DNA of 64,000 nucleotides from Chrysogorgia sp. JL179-B06 (Eukaryota; Cnidaria; Anthozoa; Scleralcyonacea; Chrysogorgiidae): NCBI GenBank assembly GCA_035772405.1, contig JAYKKM010000258.1, positions 1,488,001 to 1,552,000 of the forward strand, read 5' to 3'. Shown piece by piece: positions 46,059 to 56,234 of this stretch (position 1 is its first letter; each line of letters starts with the position of its first letter). The notes under the pieces were generated by a model. It saw only the letters and a program-made list of their open reading frames with translations, ran no database searches and was not told where the DNA came from. The position numbers and the translations under genes were made by a program.

Positions 46059-46313
46059 ATGCTGATGGCTTCCAAGAGTAACTTGATCGTTGGTATTGTT
46101 TTCTTGCTGAGTGTCAGTGGATCTTTGGCCTTTCCAATGAGGAATGAAGTCAACGATGGTTCAAAAAATAATTGGCGAGTCTCAAGACTTTTTGATGCAT
46201 CGAGAAAGTTTCGTAACTCCCAAATGCTGCCTGACGATAAGAAGATGAAAAGAGGATGCACTGGTTATGAACCGAATTGTCCATCTGGTTGCAAAAAATG
46301 CAAACAACGTTAA
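46059..46313 (+). CDS. Secreted four-cysteine prepropeptide, copy 3
   Basis: 84 residues with the same signal peptide (1-24), propeptide and KMKR site (ends at 65) as copy 2. The predicted mature peptide of 19 residues has the same cysteine spacing, and a CPSGCKKC segment. Compared with copy 2, mature-region codon differences are almost all amino-acid changing (Ile-His to Pro-Asn, Asn to Lys, Lys to Gln), whereas the signal-coding DNA is identical. The leader has small indels, so an upstream ATG frame differs among copies, supporting 46,059 as the start. AATAAA follows at 46,335. Confidence 0.8.
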   Translation: MLMASKSNLIVGIVFLLSVSGSLAFPMRNEVNDGSKNNWRVSRLFDASRKFRNSQMLPDDKKMKRGCTGYEPNCPSGCKKCKQR

Positions 46314-46334
46314 TTTATTTCAGCATGTACTAAC

Positions 46335-46340
46335 AATAAA
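46335..46340 (+). terminator. Polyadenylation signal of peptide gene 3
   Basis: AATAAA 22 bp after the stop, at the same place as in copy 2. Confidence 0.55.
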
Positions 46341-47015
46341 TTTATTTAGCAGTATCAACTTTGTGAAAGATAGGAGAATCTTGGATATGATCATTGATAA
46401 TCGGAAATGATGTTTATGTAAATTCATTAAATATGAGAAAAAATATATCGTGTCTAATTTGTTGAAAGTTATGGATATGCTTTGCGTACTATATGCTATA
46501 TTGTTATTTTTGAGCGACACAATTGCACGAGGAACATACAAGGTTCTCTTTTATGAACAACAAATACGATCACAGCGGATATATTGAATTATATGATTGA
46601 ATTTAGAGAAAAAATAGTTGAATATAGATAAATCCAGTCCAACTGCACATGTTTTAACAAATAGCTTTTATGCTCTTAGACGTTGTCTGTCTACTTGGGA
46701 AGATCAGTTTGTTTCTTCCAACTAATCAGCTTTTTAGTATTTGTGATTCTTGCTATGATTTCTAGCTCAACTGTTTTTTTTTTAAATTTCTCTAACAAAT
46801 ACAGCTCTCTATTTCCCAACTACACTTTTTACTAACTGCGCGCTAGTTTTTGGACAAATTTCTGAACTCCTTGGCCTGCCAAACTGCTGTTACATTTTTT
46901 CTATATCAACTCCAACCTTGCATTCCAACTGCCGAATTTTAAGTTTGTATGTTATGGTGATATTTTTTAGCAATACAGACTTGTATGAGGAACAAGGATC
47001 TTTATTATGGCTTAT

Positions 47016-47316
47016 AGAGTCAATGGAGGTATGGTCTGGAAGCTCAACTAAAGTCTTTGTTCTATCTGTTTGTTTGCCTTTATATAAATTTGTGCATGGT
47101 GATGGTTAGTGAACACATTGTATTTTTAGTATAATGAAGCAATCATGCAATAGCATGCAACGTTTGGGTTCAATCGTGCTGTTTAAATATTAATAAACCT
47201 AAAACAAAGGGTTTGTGCACGGTGAGGTACCAACATAAATTGCAGCTCATTTGTTTAACAATGTTAACCGTTTTGAAGTTTTTCGAGTTTCCAGACCATA
47301 TATTCATCGACTATGA
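47016..47316. mobile_element. 'tagtcaat...ggtctggaa' MITE, second complete copy
   Basis: The ends 'gagtcaatggaggtatggtc' and 'gaccatatattcatcgacta' are inverted. Same family and position within the unit as 39,851-40,117, so the insertion predates the duplication. Confidence 0.8.
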
Positions 47317-47785
47317 TTAGGAACAACAAATACGATACGAATATAACAATTGAATTACAGGATTAAATTTTTAGAAAAAAATAATTGAAAAGATAAATCC
47401 AATCCAACTGCTTTAACAAATAGCTTTTTTGCTCTTAGACTGCTTGGTTCCCTATTTGAGAAGATGAAAACAGTTGGTTTCTTCCATCTCGTCAGCTTTT
47501 TAGTATTTGAGATTCTTGCTATGATTTCTCTAGCTCAACTTCATGGGTTTTTTAAATGGTTCTAACAAATCCACAGCTGGCTATTTTTCCAACTACAGTA
47601 TACTTTTTACTAACTGCTCTCTATTTTTTGGCTAAATATTTATGAACGCCCTGGCCTGTCAAACAGCTGCTATATTTTAGTCTCACTATAACAAAAGTAA
47701 TTAATTCTGTTTGAAGTATATGCGACTTACCCAGACTTCGAAACAGTCCAGCATTTAAACTTCAACAATTAAAGCGTTGGGACCA

Positions 47786-48226
47786 TTAACTCTTTCCTGT
47801 CCGGCTGAACCACCTCTTTGTTCTATTGATATCTCTGGAAATAACCATAACTGTTGTGAAATCTATCTTGCACGCCTGCGTACAGCATCATGAAAATGCA
47901 AAATACCACCAATTTTGGGTTTAATCGCTCAACCGTGTTGTTTAAATATTAATAAACCTGAAACAAAGGATGTGCACGGTGTAAGGTACGGTTCAACATC
48001 AAAACGTAGCTCGTTATAGTCGCTTTGAAGTTTGCCGAGTTTCCAGACCATAGGCTCGATTGACTATGATGAAATCAAATCAAACTTGGCGTGTGAGTGG
48101 ATATCATGTGCCTGGCGCTTGCCGATTTTTAATTCTAATCTTGCATTATGCGTGCCGTGTTTTTCGATTCACGATTTCATCAGTCTTATACGACCGATTT
48201 TGACTGAGCCAGACAGGAAAGATTTA
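47786..48226. mobile_element. TTAA-type MITE (CTCTTTCC family), copy with nested insertion
   Basis: The left end is TTAACTCTTTCCTGTCCGGC at 47,786. The interior matches the 54.8 and 55.7 kb copies ('tctattgatatctct', 'aataaccataactgttg', 'aaacttggcgtgtg', 'gtgccgtgtttttcgatt'). The right end has decayed ('gacaggaaagatttag'). About 110 bp of the 'ggtctggaa' MITE family interrupts it (about 47,940-48,065). Confidence 0.75.
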
Positions 48227-48256
48227 GAGCTTTAGATCGAGGAAAGGTTCAGAGCA

Positions 48257-48697
48257 CGAGCATTAAAGCTTCAACAATAATGCGTAAAGACCATTAAAGC
48301 TTCAGCAATAATGCGTAAAGACCATTAAAGCTTCAGCAATAATGCGTAAAGACCATTGAAGCTTCAGCAATAATGCGTACAGACCATTACAGCTTCAACA
48401 ATAATGCGTAAAGACCATTAAAGCTTCAACAATAATGCGTAAAGACCATTAAAGTTTCAACAATAACGCGTAAAGACCATTAAAGCTTCAACAATAATGC
48501 GTAAAGACCATTAAAGGTTCAGCAATAATGCGAAAAGACCATTAAAGCTTCAGCAATAATGCGTAAAGACCATTAAAGCTTCAGCAATAATGCGTAAAGA
48601 CCATTAAAGCTTCAACAATAATGCGTAAATATGTCACTGAAGCTTCAACAATAATGCATAAAGACAATTAAAGCTGCAAAAATAATGCGTATAGACC
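48257..48697. repeat. 31-bp minisatellite, left block
   Basis: The unit is 'aagcttcaacaataatgcgt' + 'aaagaccatta' (31 bp), about 14 tandem copies with sporadic substitutions. Interrupted at 48,698 by the TTAA element and continuing at 49,279. Confidence 0.97.
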
Positions 48698-48701
48698 TTA
48701 A

Positions 48702-49274
48702 AGTGCCACTACGATGAAAATTCACCGCCGTCTTTTAGATTTTCTTTAGCATAGAATAGTATTTCAGGGTCGAAAGTGATCATCGATGTAAAAAAAAACT
48801 AAAAAATGTTATTTTGAAGTAAGTATTTTGAGCTCTGAAATCACTATTATTTAGGCCACCATTACTAAAAACGTGTTCCAAGTGAGCCCGCAATTTCAAA
48901 AGGTAATATTGTATGTGACGTCAGATTCTCAATGCTACGCCTGAATTTCGGTCGAGGTTATTTGTTTTCTTGTTTTTTTCGAGAAGTAGATGAAATATCC
49001 AGCCTTTCAGACGAAGAATTTGAAAAAACGACCTAGATTTACTTGAAGAATTAGCTACGTGGAGTCTTCGCGTTGAGAATCTGACGTCACTTCGTTACGC
49101 TGGTCAAGAACATGAACGATTAATGGCGGTCATAACAACTCCAGATTCGGAGTAAGAAAAATAATACTTGCCATCGTCGAATCGCAAAACGGTTTCGACC
49201 AAGTAATATTTAGCAGCTCTGCTTTATAAATACGTAAAAATATCGATAGGTAAAAATTTGATCGTAGTGGCACT
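48702..49274. mobile_element. TTAA-flanked non-autonomous element (piggyBac-like) inside the minisatellite
   Basis: The ends AGTGCCACTACGAT and its exact complement ATCGTAGTGGCACT are flanked by TTAA (48,698-48,701 and 49,275-49,278). The tetranucleotide is present once in the minisatellite unit ('ccattaaagc'). A further inverted pair ('gtgacgtcagattctcaatg' against 'gagaatctgacgtcac') lies inside. No transposase frame. TTAA insertion is the hallmark of piggyBac. Confidence 0.88.
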
Positions 49275-49278
49275 TTAA

Positions 49279-50655
49279 AGCTTCAACAATAATGCGTAAA
49301 GACCTTAAAGCTTCAACAATAATGCGTAAAGACCATTAAAGCTTCAACAATAATGCGTAAAGACCATTAAAGCTTCAACAATAATGCGTAAAGACCAGTA
49401 AAGCTTCAACAATAATGCGTAAAGACCATTAAAGCTTCAACAATAATGCGTAAAGACCAATAAAGCTTCAACAATAATGCGTAAATATGTCACTGAAGCT
49501 TCAACAATAATGCGTAAAGACCATTAAAGCTTCAACAATAATGCGTAAAGACCATTAAAGCTTCAACAATAATGCGTAAAGACCATTAAAGCTTCAACAA
49601 TAATGCGTAAATACGTCATTAAAGCTTCAACAATAATGCGTAAATACCATTAAAGTTTCAGCAATAATGCGTAAAGACCATTAAAGTTTCAACAATAATG
49701 CGTAAAGACCATTAAAGCTTAATCAACAATAATGCGTAAAGACCATTAAAGCTTCAATAATAATGCGTAAAGACCATTAAAGCTTCAACAATAATGTGTA
49801 AATACGTCATTAAAGCTTCAACAATAATGCGTAAATACCATTAAAGTTTCAGCAATAATGCGTAAAGACCATTAAAACTTCAACAATGTGTAAAGACCAT
49901 TTTAAAGCTTCAACAATAATGCGTAAATACCATTAAAGCTTCAACAATAATGCGTAAATATGTCACTGAAGCTTCAACAATAATGTAAATACGTCATTAA
50001 AGCTTCAACAATAATGCGTAAATACCATTAAAGTTTCAGCAATAATGCGTAAAGACCATTAAAGCTTCAACAATGTGTAAAGTCCATTTTAAAGCAACAA
50101 CAATAATGCGTAAATACCATTAAAGCTTCAACAATAACGTAAATATGTCACTGAAGCTTCAACAACAATGCGTAAATACCATTAAAGCTTCAACAATAAT
50201 GCGTAAATACCATTAAAGCTTTCAGCAATAATGCGTAAAGACCATTAAAGCTTCAGCAATAATGCGTAAAGACCATTAAAGCTTCAACAATAATGCGTAA
50301 AGACAATTAAAGCTTCAACAATAATGCGTAAATACGTCATTTAAGCTTCAACAATAATGCATAAATACGTCATTAAAGCTTCAACAATAATGCCTAAATA
50401 CCATTAAAGTTTCAGCAATAATGCGTAAAGACCATTAAAGCTTCAACAATGTGTAAAGACCATTTTAAAGCTTCAACAATAATGCGTAAAGACCATTAAA
50501 GCTTCAACAATAATGCGTAAATATGTCACTAAAGCTTCAACAACAATGCGTAAATACCTGCATTAACGCTTCAACAATAATGCGTAAATACCATTAAAGC
50601 TATAACAATGCGTAAAGACCAATAAAGCTTCAACTATTATGCGTAAATATGTCAT
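49279..50655. repeat. 31-bp minisatellite, right block with variant units
   Basis: About 1.38 kb of the same 31-bp unit. Variant units ('aaatatgtcactg', 'aaatacgtcatt', 'caatgtgtaaagaccatttt') recur in groups, suggesting higher-order repeats of several units. The two blocks total roughly 55-60 copies by length. Confidence 0.96.
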
Positions 50656-50761
50656 TAAAGTGCCTGTGAAACAAAAATTTAGTTTTCGGTTTTTCGTTGT
50701 TAGGCATGTTTAGAACACACTTTCATATTTGTTATTTTCTAAAAATATTAAAAACGTTGGT

Positions 50762-51262
50762 AAAGTAAAAATCAAATGAGGCCAAGTATAGCTACTGTTT
50801 TAAAATTATTTAATTTTTTTGAGCTTTCCGTCAGAAACTGACAATATATAGTGACAATGGGTAGGGTGTATAATAGGAATACTAATGATATGATAAGGCA
50901 ATGGATAAAAAGACTCAAAGAAGCGATCCATATTAAACAACAAAAAACACAAATTAACTCTCGAGAAGAATGAACTATTTTTACTATTTATCCTAACACT
51001 TTATAGCTATTATTAGTTTTTAATATTGTATATTATCCCCTCTACGCATATTGTTATATAATTTTATCCATTGTCTTATAATATCATTAGTATACATTAA
51101 TATTCCTATTACACACCCTACCCTGCATTGTCTACATAATATACAGCATTGTTACCGCTTCCTCTCAGTTTGTGACGATGTCGTAGACGACGAAAGCTCA
51201 AACAAATTAAATTATTTTAAAACAGTAGCTACTTGGTCTCATTCCATTTTTACTTTACCATA
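50762..51262. repeat. Half-kilobase fold-back element
   Basis: The left arm (50,762-50,915: 'gtaaagtaaaaatcaaatga', 'tagctactgttttaaaatta', 'gggtagggtgtataatagga') is mirrored by the right arm (51,055-51,262: 'tcctattacacaccctaccc', 'ttttaaaacagtagctac', 'atttttactttacc'). The turn is around 50,985. Confidence 0.85.
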
Positions 51263-51518
51263 TTATCATGCTACTGAAGGACAACTTCGACCTTTTATTA
51301 AAGACGTTTCTAAGCATCAAAATTGACGAATTTGTCAGCAAAATATCTGTCACAGAGACTGGGTTCGAATTTAGCTCTGATGACATCAAGATGGTTGATA
51401 ACAGAGAGCTTCAGAGAGCGTACCTTCGAAAAATATAAATTTAGCGATTCGGCAACTGGTGTTATTAGGAACGCCATCATCACAATATCTTTCACCTGCA
51501 TGTTTTGTAGCTTTCTCA

Positions 51519-51605
51519 GGCCCGTTTAAGATCGTTTAAAATCCTTTGTTCAAGTTCATTTACATTACATTCGACACATAAAAAGTTCAACGTTTGAAAC
51601 GGGCC
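51519..51605. mobile_element. 87-bp micro-MITE with TCA target duplication and empty sites in sister units
   Basis: The ends GGCCCGTTT / AAACGGGCC are flanked by TCA (51,516-51,518 and 51,606-51,608). Sister units show the uninterrupted 'cctcactaaattctg' (41,506) and 'ttcactaaattctg' (37,915, 44,308), so the insertion is specific to unit 4. Confidence 0.8.
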
Positions 51606-51676
51606 TCACTAATTTCTGCCATCTTTACACTACTTGGAAACACATTGACATCACACCAACAAGTCACGTGGTATTT

Positions 51677-52482
51677 AGTTTAGTTTAGTTTAGTTTAATG
51701 AATTTGCCATAAATTACAAAGTATCTTTATAAATATATGACAGGAGTTTGAACAGGACTTGCGTCCCAATTGCAACAGAACCCCTTTACATAAAATTCCG
51801 AAAAATATCGGAGAAATAACAATAAATTGTAGAATCAAATAAATAAATAAATAAATAAGCGAGTAGGTAATACTATACTAAGGAGGACAATAGTCCAAGC
51901 ACTTAGATGAATAAAAGTTATAAATGGCAGTCTTGAATGTTCGAATGGAATCGCACTGTTTCACCTGAGATGGCAAGGTGTTCCAAAGTTCGGCTGTTCT
52001 TATGAAGTACGTTTTCCTGTAATAATCTTGCTTATGCTTTATAATTAGATTATAGTTATTTATGTCATAATTACGTGTTCGATACCCAGGCTCGAACACT
52101 GTCAAATGTTTATTAATGTCAGTGATTACCAAGCCATTTCTCGATTTGAAGAAAAATGTTAAGTCTGAAATTTGTCTACGGTATTCTAAAGGCAGTAAGT
52201 TTAGTTTGGTCAATCTATCAATATACTTCATATCTTCTGCAGGATGGTTTAGAATAAACTTGGTAGCTCTTCTCTGGACATTTTCGATTAATTTCACGTA
52301 TTTCTTAGTGTAAGGCGACCAAAGACTACTACCATATTCCAGCTTGGGTCGTACAAGAGCACAGTATATTATTTTTCTAGTTTGTATATCCTGCAAATCA
52401 CGGAAAATCCTTTTCATTAACCCAAGAGTCCTGTTAGCTTTAACAACAATTTTCTCAATATTTTTTCAACAATTTTCTCATT
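51677..52482 (-). mobile_element. 5'-truncated CR1/Jockey-type LINE
   Basis: The minus strand runs from a truncated reverse-transcriptase ORF through a 3' UTR to a tail of 'tttag' repeats (51,677-51,700), with an AAAT run at 51,838-51,858. Sister units lack it: 'caagtcacgtgg' is followed there by 'gacctctttttggc' and 'cttttatagcc', whereas here the LINE stands between, with a small loss of target sequence. Confidence 0.85.
51878..52462 (-). pseudogene. LINE ORF2, reverse-transcriptase C-terminal part
   Basis: About 195 codons open on the minus strand: KANRTLGLMKRIFRDL, then YCALVRPKLEYGSSLWSPYT, VQRRATKFIL, LPLEYRRQISDL and the terminal LWNTLPSQVKQCDSIRTFKT. These are the thumb and post-RT regions of CR1/Jockey/I-group LINEs. 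Fingers, palm and endonuclease are missing through 5' truncation. The undisturbed frame suggests a fairly young insertion. Confidence 0.88.
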
Positions 52483-52950
52483 TAGCCGCAAATGTTGGTT
52501 CTTTTATAGCCTATTTCAGTTCTATAATAACGTTTTAAATATTTTTCTGTTCAATATGTTCTAAATGCATATTGAACATTTATAAACTGCAAAAGAAATT
52601 TTCGTTTCGCTATAGGCATATTAACGCGTCAACAATTATAATGCGTATATAAGGACCACTTTAAAGCGTTAAAAATAATGCACGAGGATCACATAATTAA
52701 AGCCTCGGCAGATTGCTCGCGAAGATCATTAAATCTCCAATAACATTGCACAATGGCCATAAAAGCTTCAACAAAGCAAAAAAGCAAAAACAAATTTATA
52801 CGTGAGGAGCTTTAAAGCATGTCCCCTTCGTAGTATCCGAAGGTCTCTTTATTCTGAAAAACGATTATTTAAAAAAACATAAACAAAACGTGTCGCGTGC
52901 GACTATGGAGTTATAACGGCACTAGAGATGCCAACAAATATTTATTTAGA

Positions 52951-53100
52951 AATAGTCTCGGCAATAGAACTGCATTTCAGGACTGAAAACGGTGTGGTAA
53001 ATTATATATATTATATATATTATATTTATCTAATATAAGAGCTAGATTTGTACCACGTGACCAGTCACTTTAAACTCGAATTCCCCGCTGTGGCGGGGTG
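52951..53100. other. Junction between the segmental array and the (TA)n/palindrome region
   Basis: Short 'tatatta' runs near 53,000; no gene. Confidence 0.4.
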
Positions 53101-53222
53101 TAATAGCGAATTCCCCTATGTGGAGGGGGTATAATAGCGAATTTTTTTCCGAGGGGAATCGAACCCGCGACCCCGCGGAGGGCCTTGAGGTTGCATTTTT
53201 CGCAACTGGTCCCGGTTTGGTC
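53095..53222 (-). repeat. tRNA-like (B-box) repeat, possible SINE head
   Basis: The minus strand has 'cgcgggttcgattcccctcg' (53,147-53,172), a good RNA polymerase III B-box and T-arm look-alike, with a weak A-box-like 'gggaccagttgc' about 45 bases upstream. It does not fold as a full tRNA. Downstream on the same strand is a repeated word, 'ggggaattcgctatta'. Reading as a tRNA-derived SINE fragment is tentative. Confidence 0.35.
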
Positions 53223-53228
53223 TTAAAA

Positions 53229-53368
<140 letters not shown>

Positions 53369-53378
53369 CGCTTACCTC

Positions 53379-53410
53379 ACTCTTTGCATTTCGTAGACCA
53401 AAACCTACAC

Positions 53411-53448
<38 letters not shown>

Positions 53449-53481
53449 GTGTAGGTTTTGGTCTACGAAATGCAAAGAGTG
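53379..53481. repeat. Perfect palindrome with (TA)n centre
   Basis: 'cactctttgcatttcgtaga' plus 14 further bases are exactly complemented on the other side of a 37-bp TA run. Confidence 0.95.
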
Positions 53482-53513
53482 CTCAACAACATATAGTTAG
53501 AGCAAATAATAGA

Positions 53514-53612
53514 TTTTCGCTTACCTCAAAACTGGTCTGCTACAACTTGTTTCATCTGTAAGATTCTTTTACAGATGAAACAAGTTGTAGCAGACCAGTT
53601 TTGAGGTAAGCG

Positions 53613-53616
<4 letters not shown>
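53514..53616. repeat. Perfect 103-bp palindrome
   Basis: 'ttttcgcttacctcaaaact' through 'catctgtaa' is exactly complemented after a short 'gattct' loop. Confidence 0.95.
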
Positions 53617-53670
<54 letters not shown>

Positions 53671-53698
53671 TAAAGTGCTGCGTAGACAGTGTTTTGAA

Positions 53699-53898
53699 TA
53701 TATAGCAAAGTGAAAAGGTGGTAAACTGCCAATAATTTAGTGACGAGATACTGACGTTTCGAGCGGACCCCTTCATCAGAGTAAGACGAGAAAGAGTAAG
53801 ACCATCTCGTCTTACTCTGATGAAGGGCTCCGCTCGAAACGTCAGTATCTCGTCACTAAATTCTTGGCAGTTTACCACCTTTTTACTTTGCTATATAT
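53699..53898. repeat. 200-bp palindrome containing a hammerhead-like hairpin
   Basis: 'tatagcaaagtgaaaaggtg' to 'cagagtaagacgag' is mirrored by 'ctcgtcttactctgatgaag' to 'ttactttgctata', with one or two base changes. Each arm contains CTGATGAAGGG..CGCTCGAAACGTCAG, which has the hammerhead core words but pairs with itself as a simple hairpin, so self-cleavage is unlikely. Confidence 0.88.
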
Positions 53899-53927
53899 AT
53901 AGCCAGACTCATCCAGATTGTTCCAAG

Positions 53928-53969
53928 CTACACTGATGAGCTGTGGTACAGCGAAACGCGTGTCTGTAG
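53928..53969 (+). ncRNA. Type I hammerhead ribozyme
   Basis: Stem I CTACA (53,928-53,932) pairs with TGTAG (53,965-53,969). Core CTGATGA (53,933-53,939). Stem II GCTGT/ACAGC with loop GGT (53,940-53,952). GAAA (53,953-53,956). Minimal self-complementary stem III C-GCGT-G. Cleavage triplet GTC ending at 53,964. Every conserved position is met. The tiny stem III is typical of Penelope-like element and retrozyme hammerheads. Confidence 0.9.
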
Positions 53970-54001
53970 ATTGAACTATATATATATATATATATATATA
54001 C

Positions 54002-54175
<174 letters not shown>

Positions 54176-54270
54176 TGTATATATGGTAAATGGTAGGACC
54201 AACTCCTTATAAGGAAGTAAAAGTCGTTGTGGGTGATCCGTTTGAATCGGACAATATTTCGGCCTTGGCA

Positions 54271-54387
54271 TTAACTCTTTCCTTACGGCTGAAAAACATC
54301 AAAAATTGAACGACCACGTTGTTCTATTGATATCTCTTGAAATAACCATAACTGTTGCGAAAGCTATACATTTTCTGGAAGCTATAC
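54271..54387. mobile_element. TTAA-type MITE (CTCTTTCC family), left fragment
   Basis: TTAACTCTTTCCTTACGGCT and the next about 100 bp match the complete copies; the right part was lost at the tandem-duplication junction. Confidence 0.85.
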
Positions 54388-54483
54388 ATTTTCTGGCCCC
54401 ATGCGCACTTCACGCTATCTGGATGTTATGATCGCCGGCGCAGTGTATAATAGTCCAGCCAGACTCGTCCAGATTGTTACAAG

Positions 54484-54525
54484 CTACACTGATGAGCTGT
54501 GGTACAGCGAAACACGTGTCTGTAG
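54484..54525 (+). ncRNA. Type I hammerhead ribozyme, second tandem copy
   Basis: It is identical to the 53,928 motif in stem I, core and stem II. Stem III is C-ACGT-G instead of C-GCGT-G, so the change keeps self-complementarity. Cleavage triplet GTC ends at 54,520. Confidence 0.9.
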
Positions 54526-54551
54526 ATTGAACTATATATATATATATATAC

Positions 54552-54619
<68 letters not shown>

Positions 54620-54642
54620 TGAAAATGTTGTAGGCGAAGTCA

Positions 54643-54731
<89 letters not shown>

Positions 54732-54836
54732 TGTATATATGGTAAATGGTAGGACCAACTCCTTATAAGGAAGTAAAAGTCGTTGTGGGTGATCCGTTTG
54801 AATCGGACAATATTTCGGCCTTGGCATTAACTCTTT

Positions 54837-55251
54837 CCTTACGGCTGAAAAACATCAAAAATTGAACGACCACGTTGTTCTATTGATATCTCTTGAAATA
54901 ACCATAACTGTTGCGAAAGCTATACATTTTCTGGAAGTCCAATAAACCGGCTTTTACTTGTTCTTTTAAATTTCCCGAACAAAACACATTATGTTAATAT
55001 AAATTAGCATTAATTATCATAAATCAGGTTATCTTGCACGCCCGCGTAGCATCTTGAAAACTCAAAATGCCACCAATCGCAGAGTTGTTTATGAAATCAA
55101 ACCAAACTTGGCGTGTGCGTGGATTTCATGTTCCTGGCGCTTGTCGAATTCCAATTTTTAATCTTGCGTTACTGTGTGCCGTGTTTTTCGATTGACGACT
55201 TTGCGGGTCTTCAGTGACCCATTTTAACTGCGCCCGTAGGGAAAGAGTTAA
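54837..55251. mobile_element. TTAA-type MITE (CTCTTTCC family), complete copy
   Basis: The ends CTCTTTCCTTACGGC and, inverted, GCCCGTAGGGAAAGAG are flanked by TTAA (54,837-54,840 and 55,248-55,251). 415 bp, no coding content. It lacks a 36-bp segment present in the 55,696 copy. Confidence 0.9.
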
Positions 55252-55695
55252 TATACAATGGTCGATATTTTTTCGCATCGATCAATTTTATATTTTCGCC
55301 TGAATTTTTCATCATCGTTATAAGTCGGCTAAACAACACACATATCAAATTTTTAACAAATTTGGTGAATTATTTCCTACATTTCTAAACACGGTGAATT
55401 TTGACCTTTTTGACCCACATGCATAGAACGTATTGTCTTTGTAGTGTATAGATAGCTTGCGTATATATTTCAAAATATGAGCTCCCGTGCGGGTGGACCG
55501 GTGCGGGTGGGATCTCTGCAGAGACTCTGCTTCGGGTTAGGGGGAGCAGAGAAGGGGGTTCATTTTTTGTCACTGACCATTTTTTTGCTTTGTTAAACTG
55601 TATTTACTTTGATTATTTTCAATTCAACAGATAATAAACTGCTTTTCCTTTCACGCTTTTTCTTCGATTATTTTCAATTTACCTATTATTGCTTA
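55252..55695. other. Gene-free stretch between two MITE copies
   Basis: No gene recognised; two short copies of 'ttcgattattttcaatt' type words at 55,605-55,680 and a GC-richer patch 'gtgcgggtgg' repeated at 55,490-55,510. Confidence 0.5.
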
Positions 55696-56149
55696 TTAAC
55701 TCTTTCCTTACGGCTGAAAAACATCAAAAATTGAACGACCACGTTGTTCTATTGATATCTCTTGAAATAACCATAACTGTTGCGAAAGCTATACATTTTC
55801 TGGAAGTCCAATAAACCGGCTTTTACTTGTTCTTTTAAATTTCCCGAACAAAACACATTATGTTAATATAAATTAGCATTAATTATCATAAATCAGGTTG
55901 AAAAATTTACATTTTTCCAGAAAAGGCCATCTTGCACGCCCGCGTAGCATCTTGAAAACTCAAAATGCCACCAATCGCAGAGTTGTTTATGAAATCAAAC
56001 CAAACTTGGCGTGTGCGTGGATTTCATGTTCCTGGCGCTTGTCGAATTCCAATTTTTAATCTTGCGTTACTGTGTGCCGTGTTTTTCGATTGACGACTTT
56101 GCGGGTCTTCAGTGACCCATTTTAACTGCGCCCGTAGGGAAAGAGTTAA
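55696..56149. mobile_element. TTAA-type MITE (CTCTTTCC family), full-length copy
   Basis: 454 bp, same ends and TTAA flanks (55,696-55,699 and 56,146-56,149). Apart from 36 extra bases it is nearly identical to the 54,837 copy, so these are recent insertions or local duplicates. Confidence 0.9.
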
Positions 56150-56234
56150 ACAAATCGAAGCGGTAAACTACATAAGCAGGTTTTAACGAGATTATACACG
56201 TTTGCGTAATATAATAGGCACGTATATTATCTAT

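Larger units (their letters stand above)
46341..52950. repeat. Segmental duplication unit 4, enlarged by insertions and minisatellite growth
   Basis: The landmark order starts as in units 2-3 and ends at 'gactatggagttataacggc' near 52,903, but the unit is about twice as long. It has gained two TTAA-flanked elements (47,786 and 48,702), an expanded 31-bp minisatellite (48,257-50,655), a fold-back (50,762-51,262), an 87-bp MITE (51,519) and a LINE fragment (51,677-52,482). No peptide gene remains after the final landmark. Confidence 0.75.

Noticed and set aside
48257..50655. Regular short repeats resembling a CRISPR array
   Set aside because: The 31-bp units are head-to-tail without spacers, and the genome is eukaryotic; it is a minisatellite.
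53805..53860. CTGATGA...GAAAC hammerhead core within the 200-bp palindrome
   Set aside because: The two halves pair with each other as CTGATG/CGTCAG, leaving no stem II consistent with a hammerhead; kept only as a hammerhead-like hairpin.
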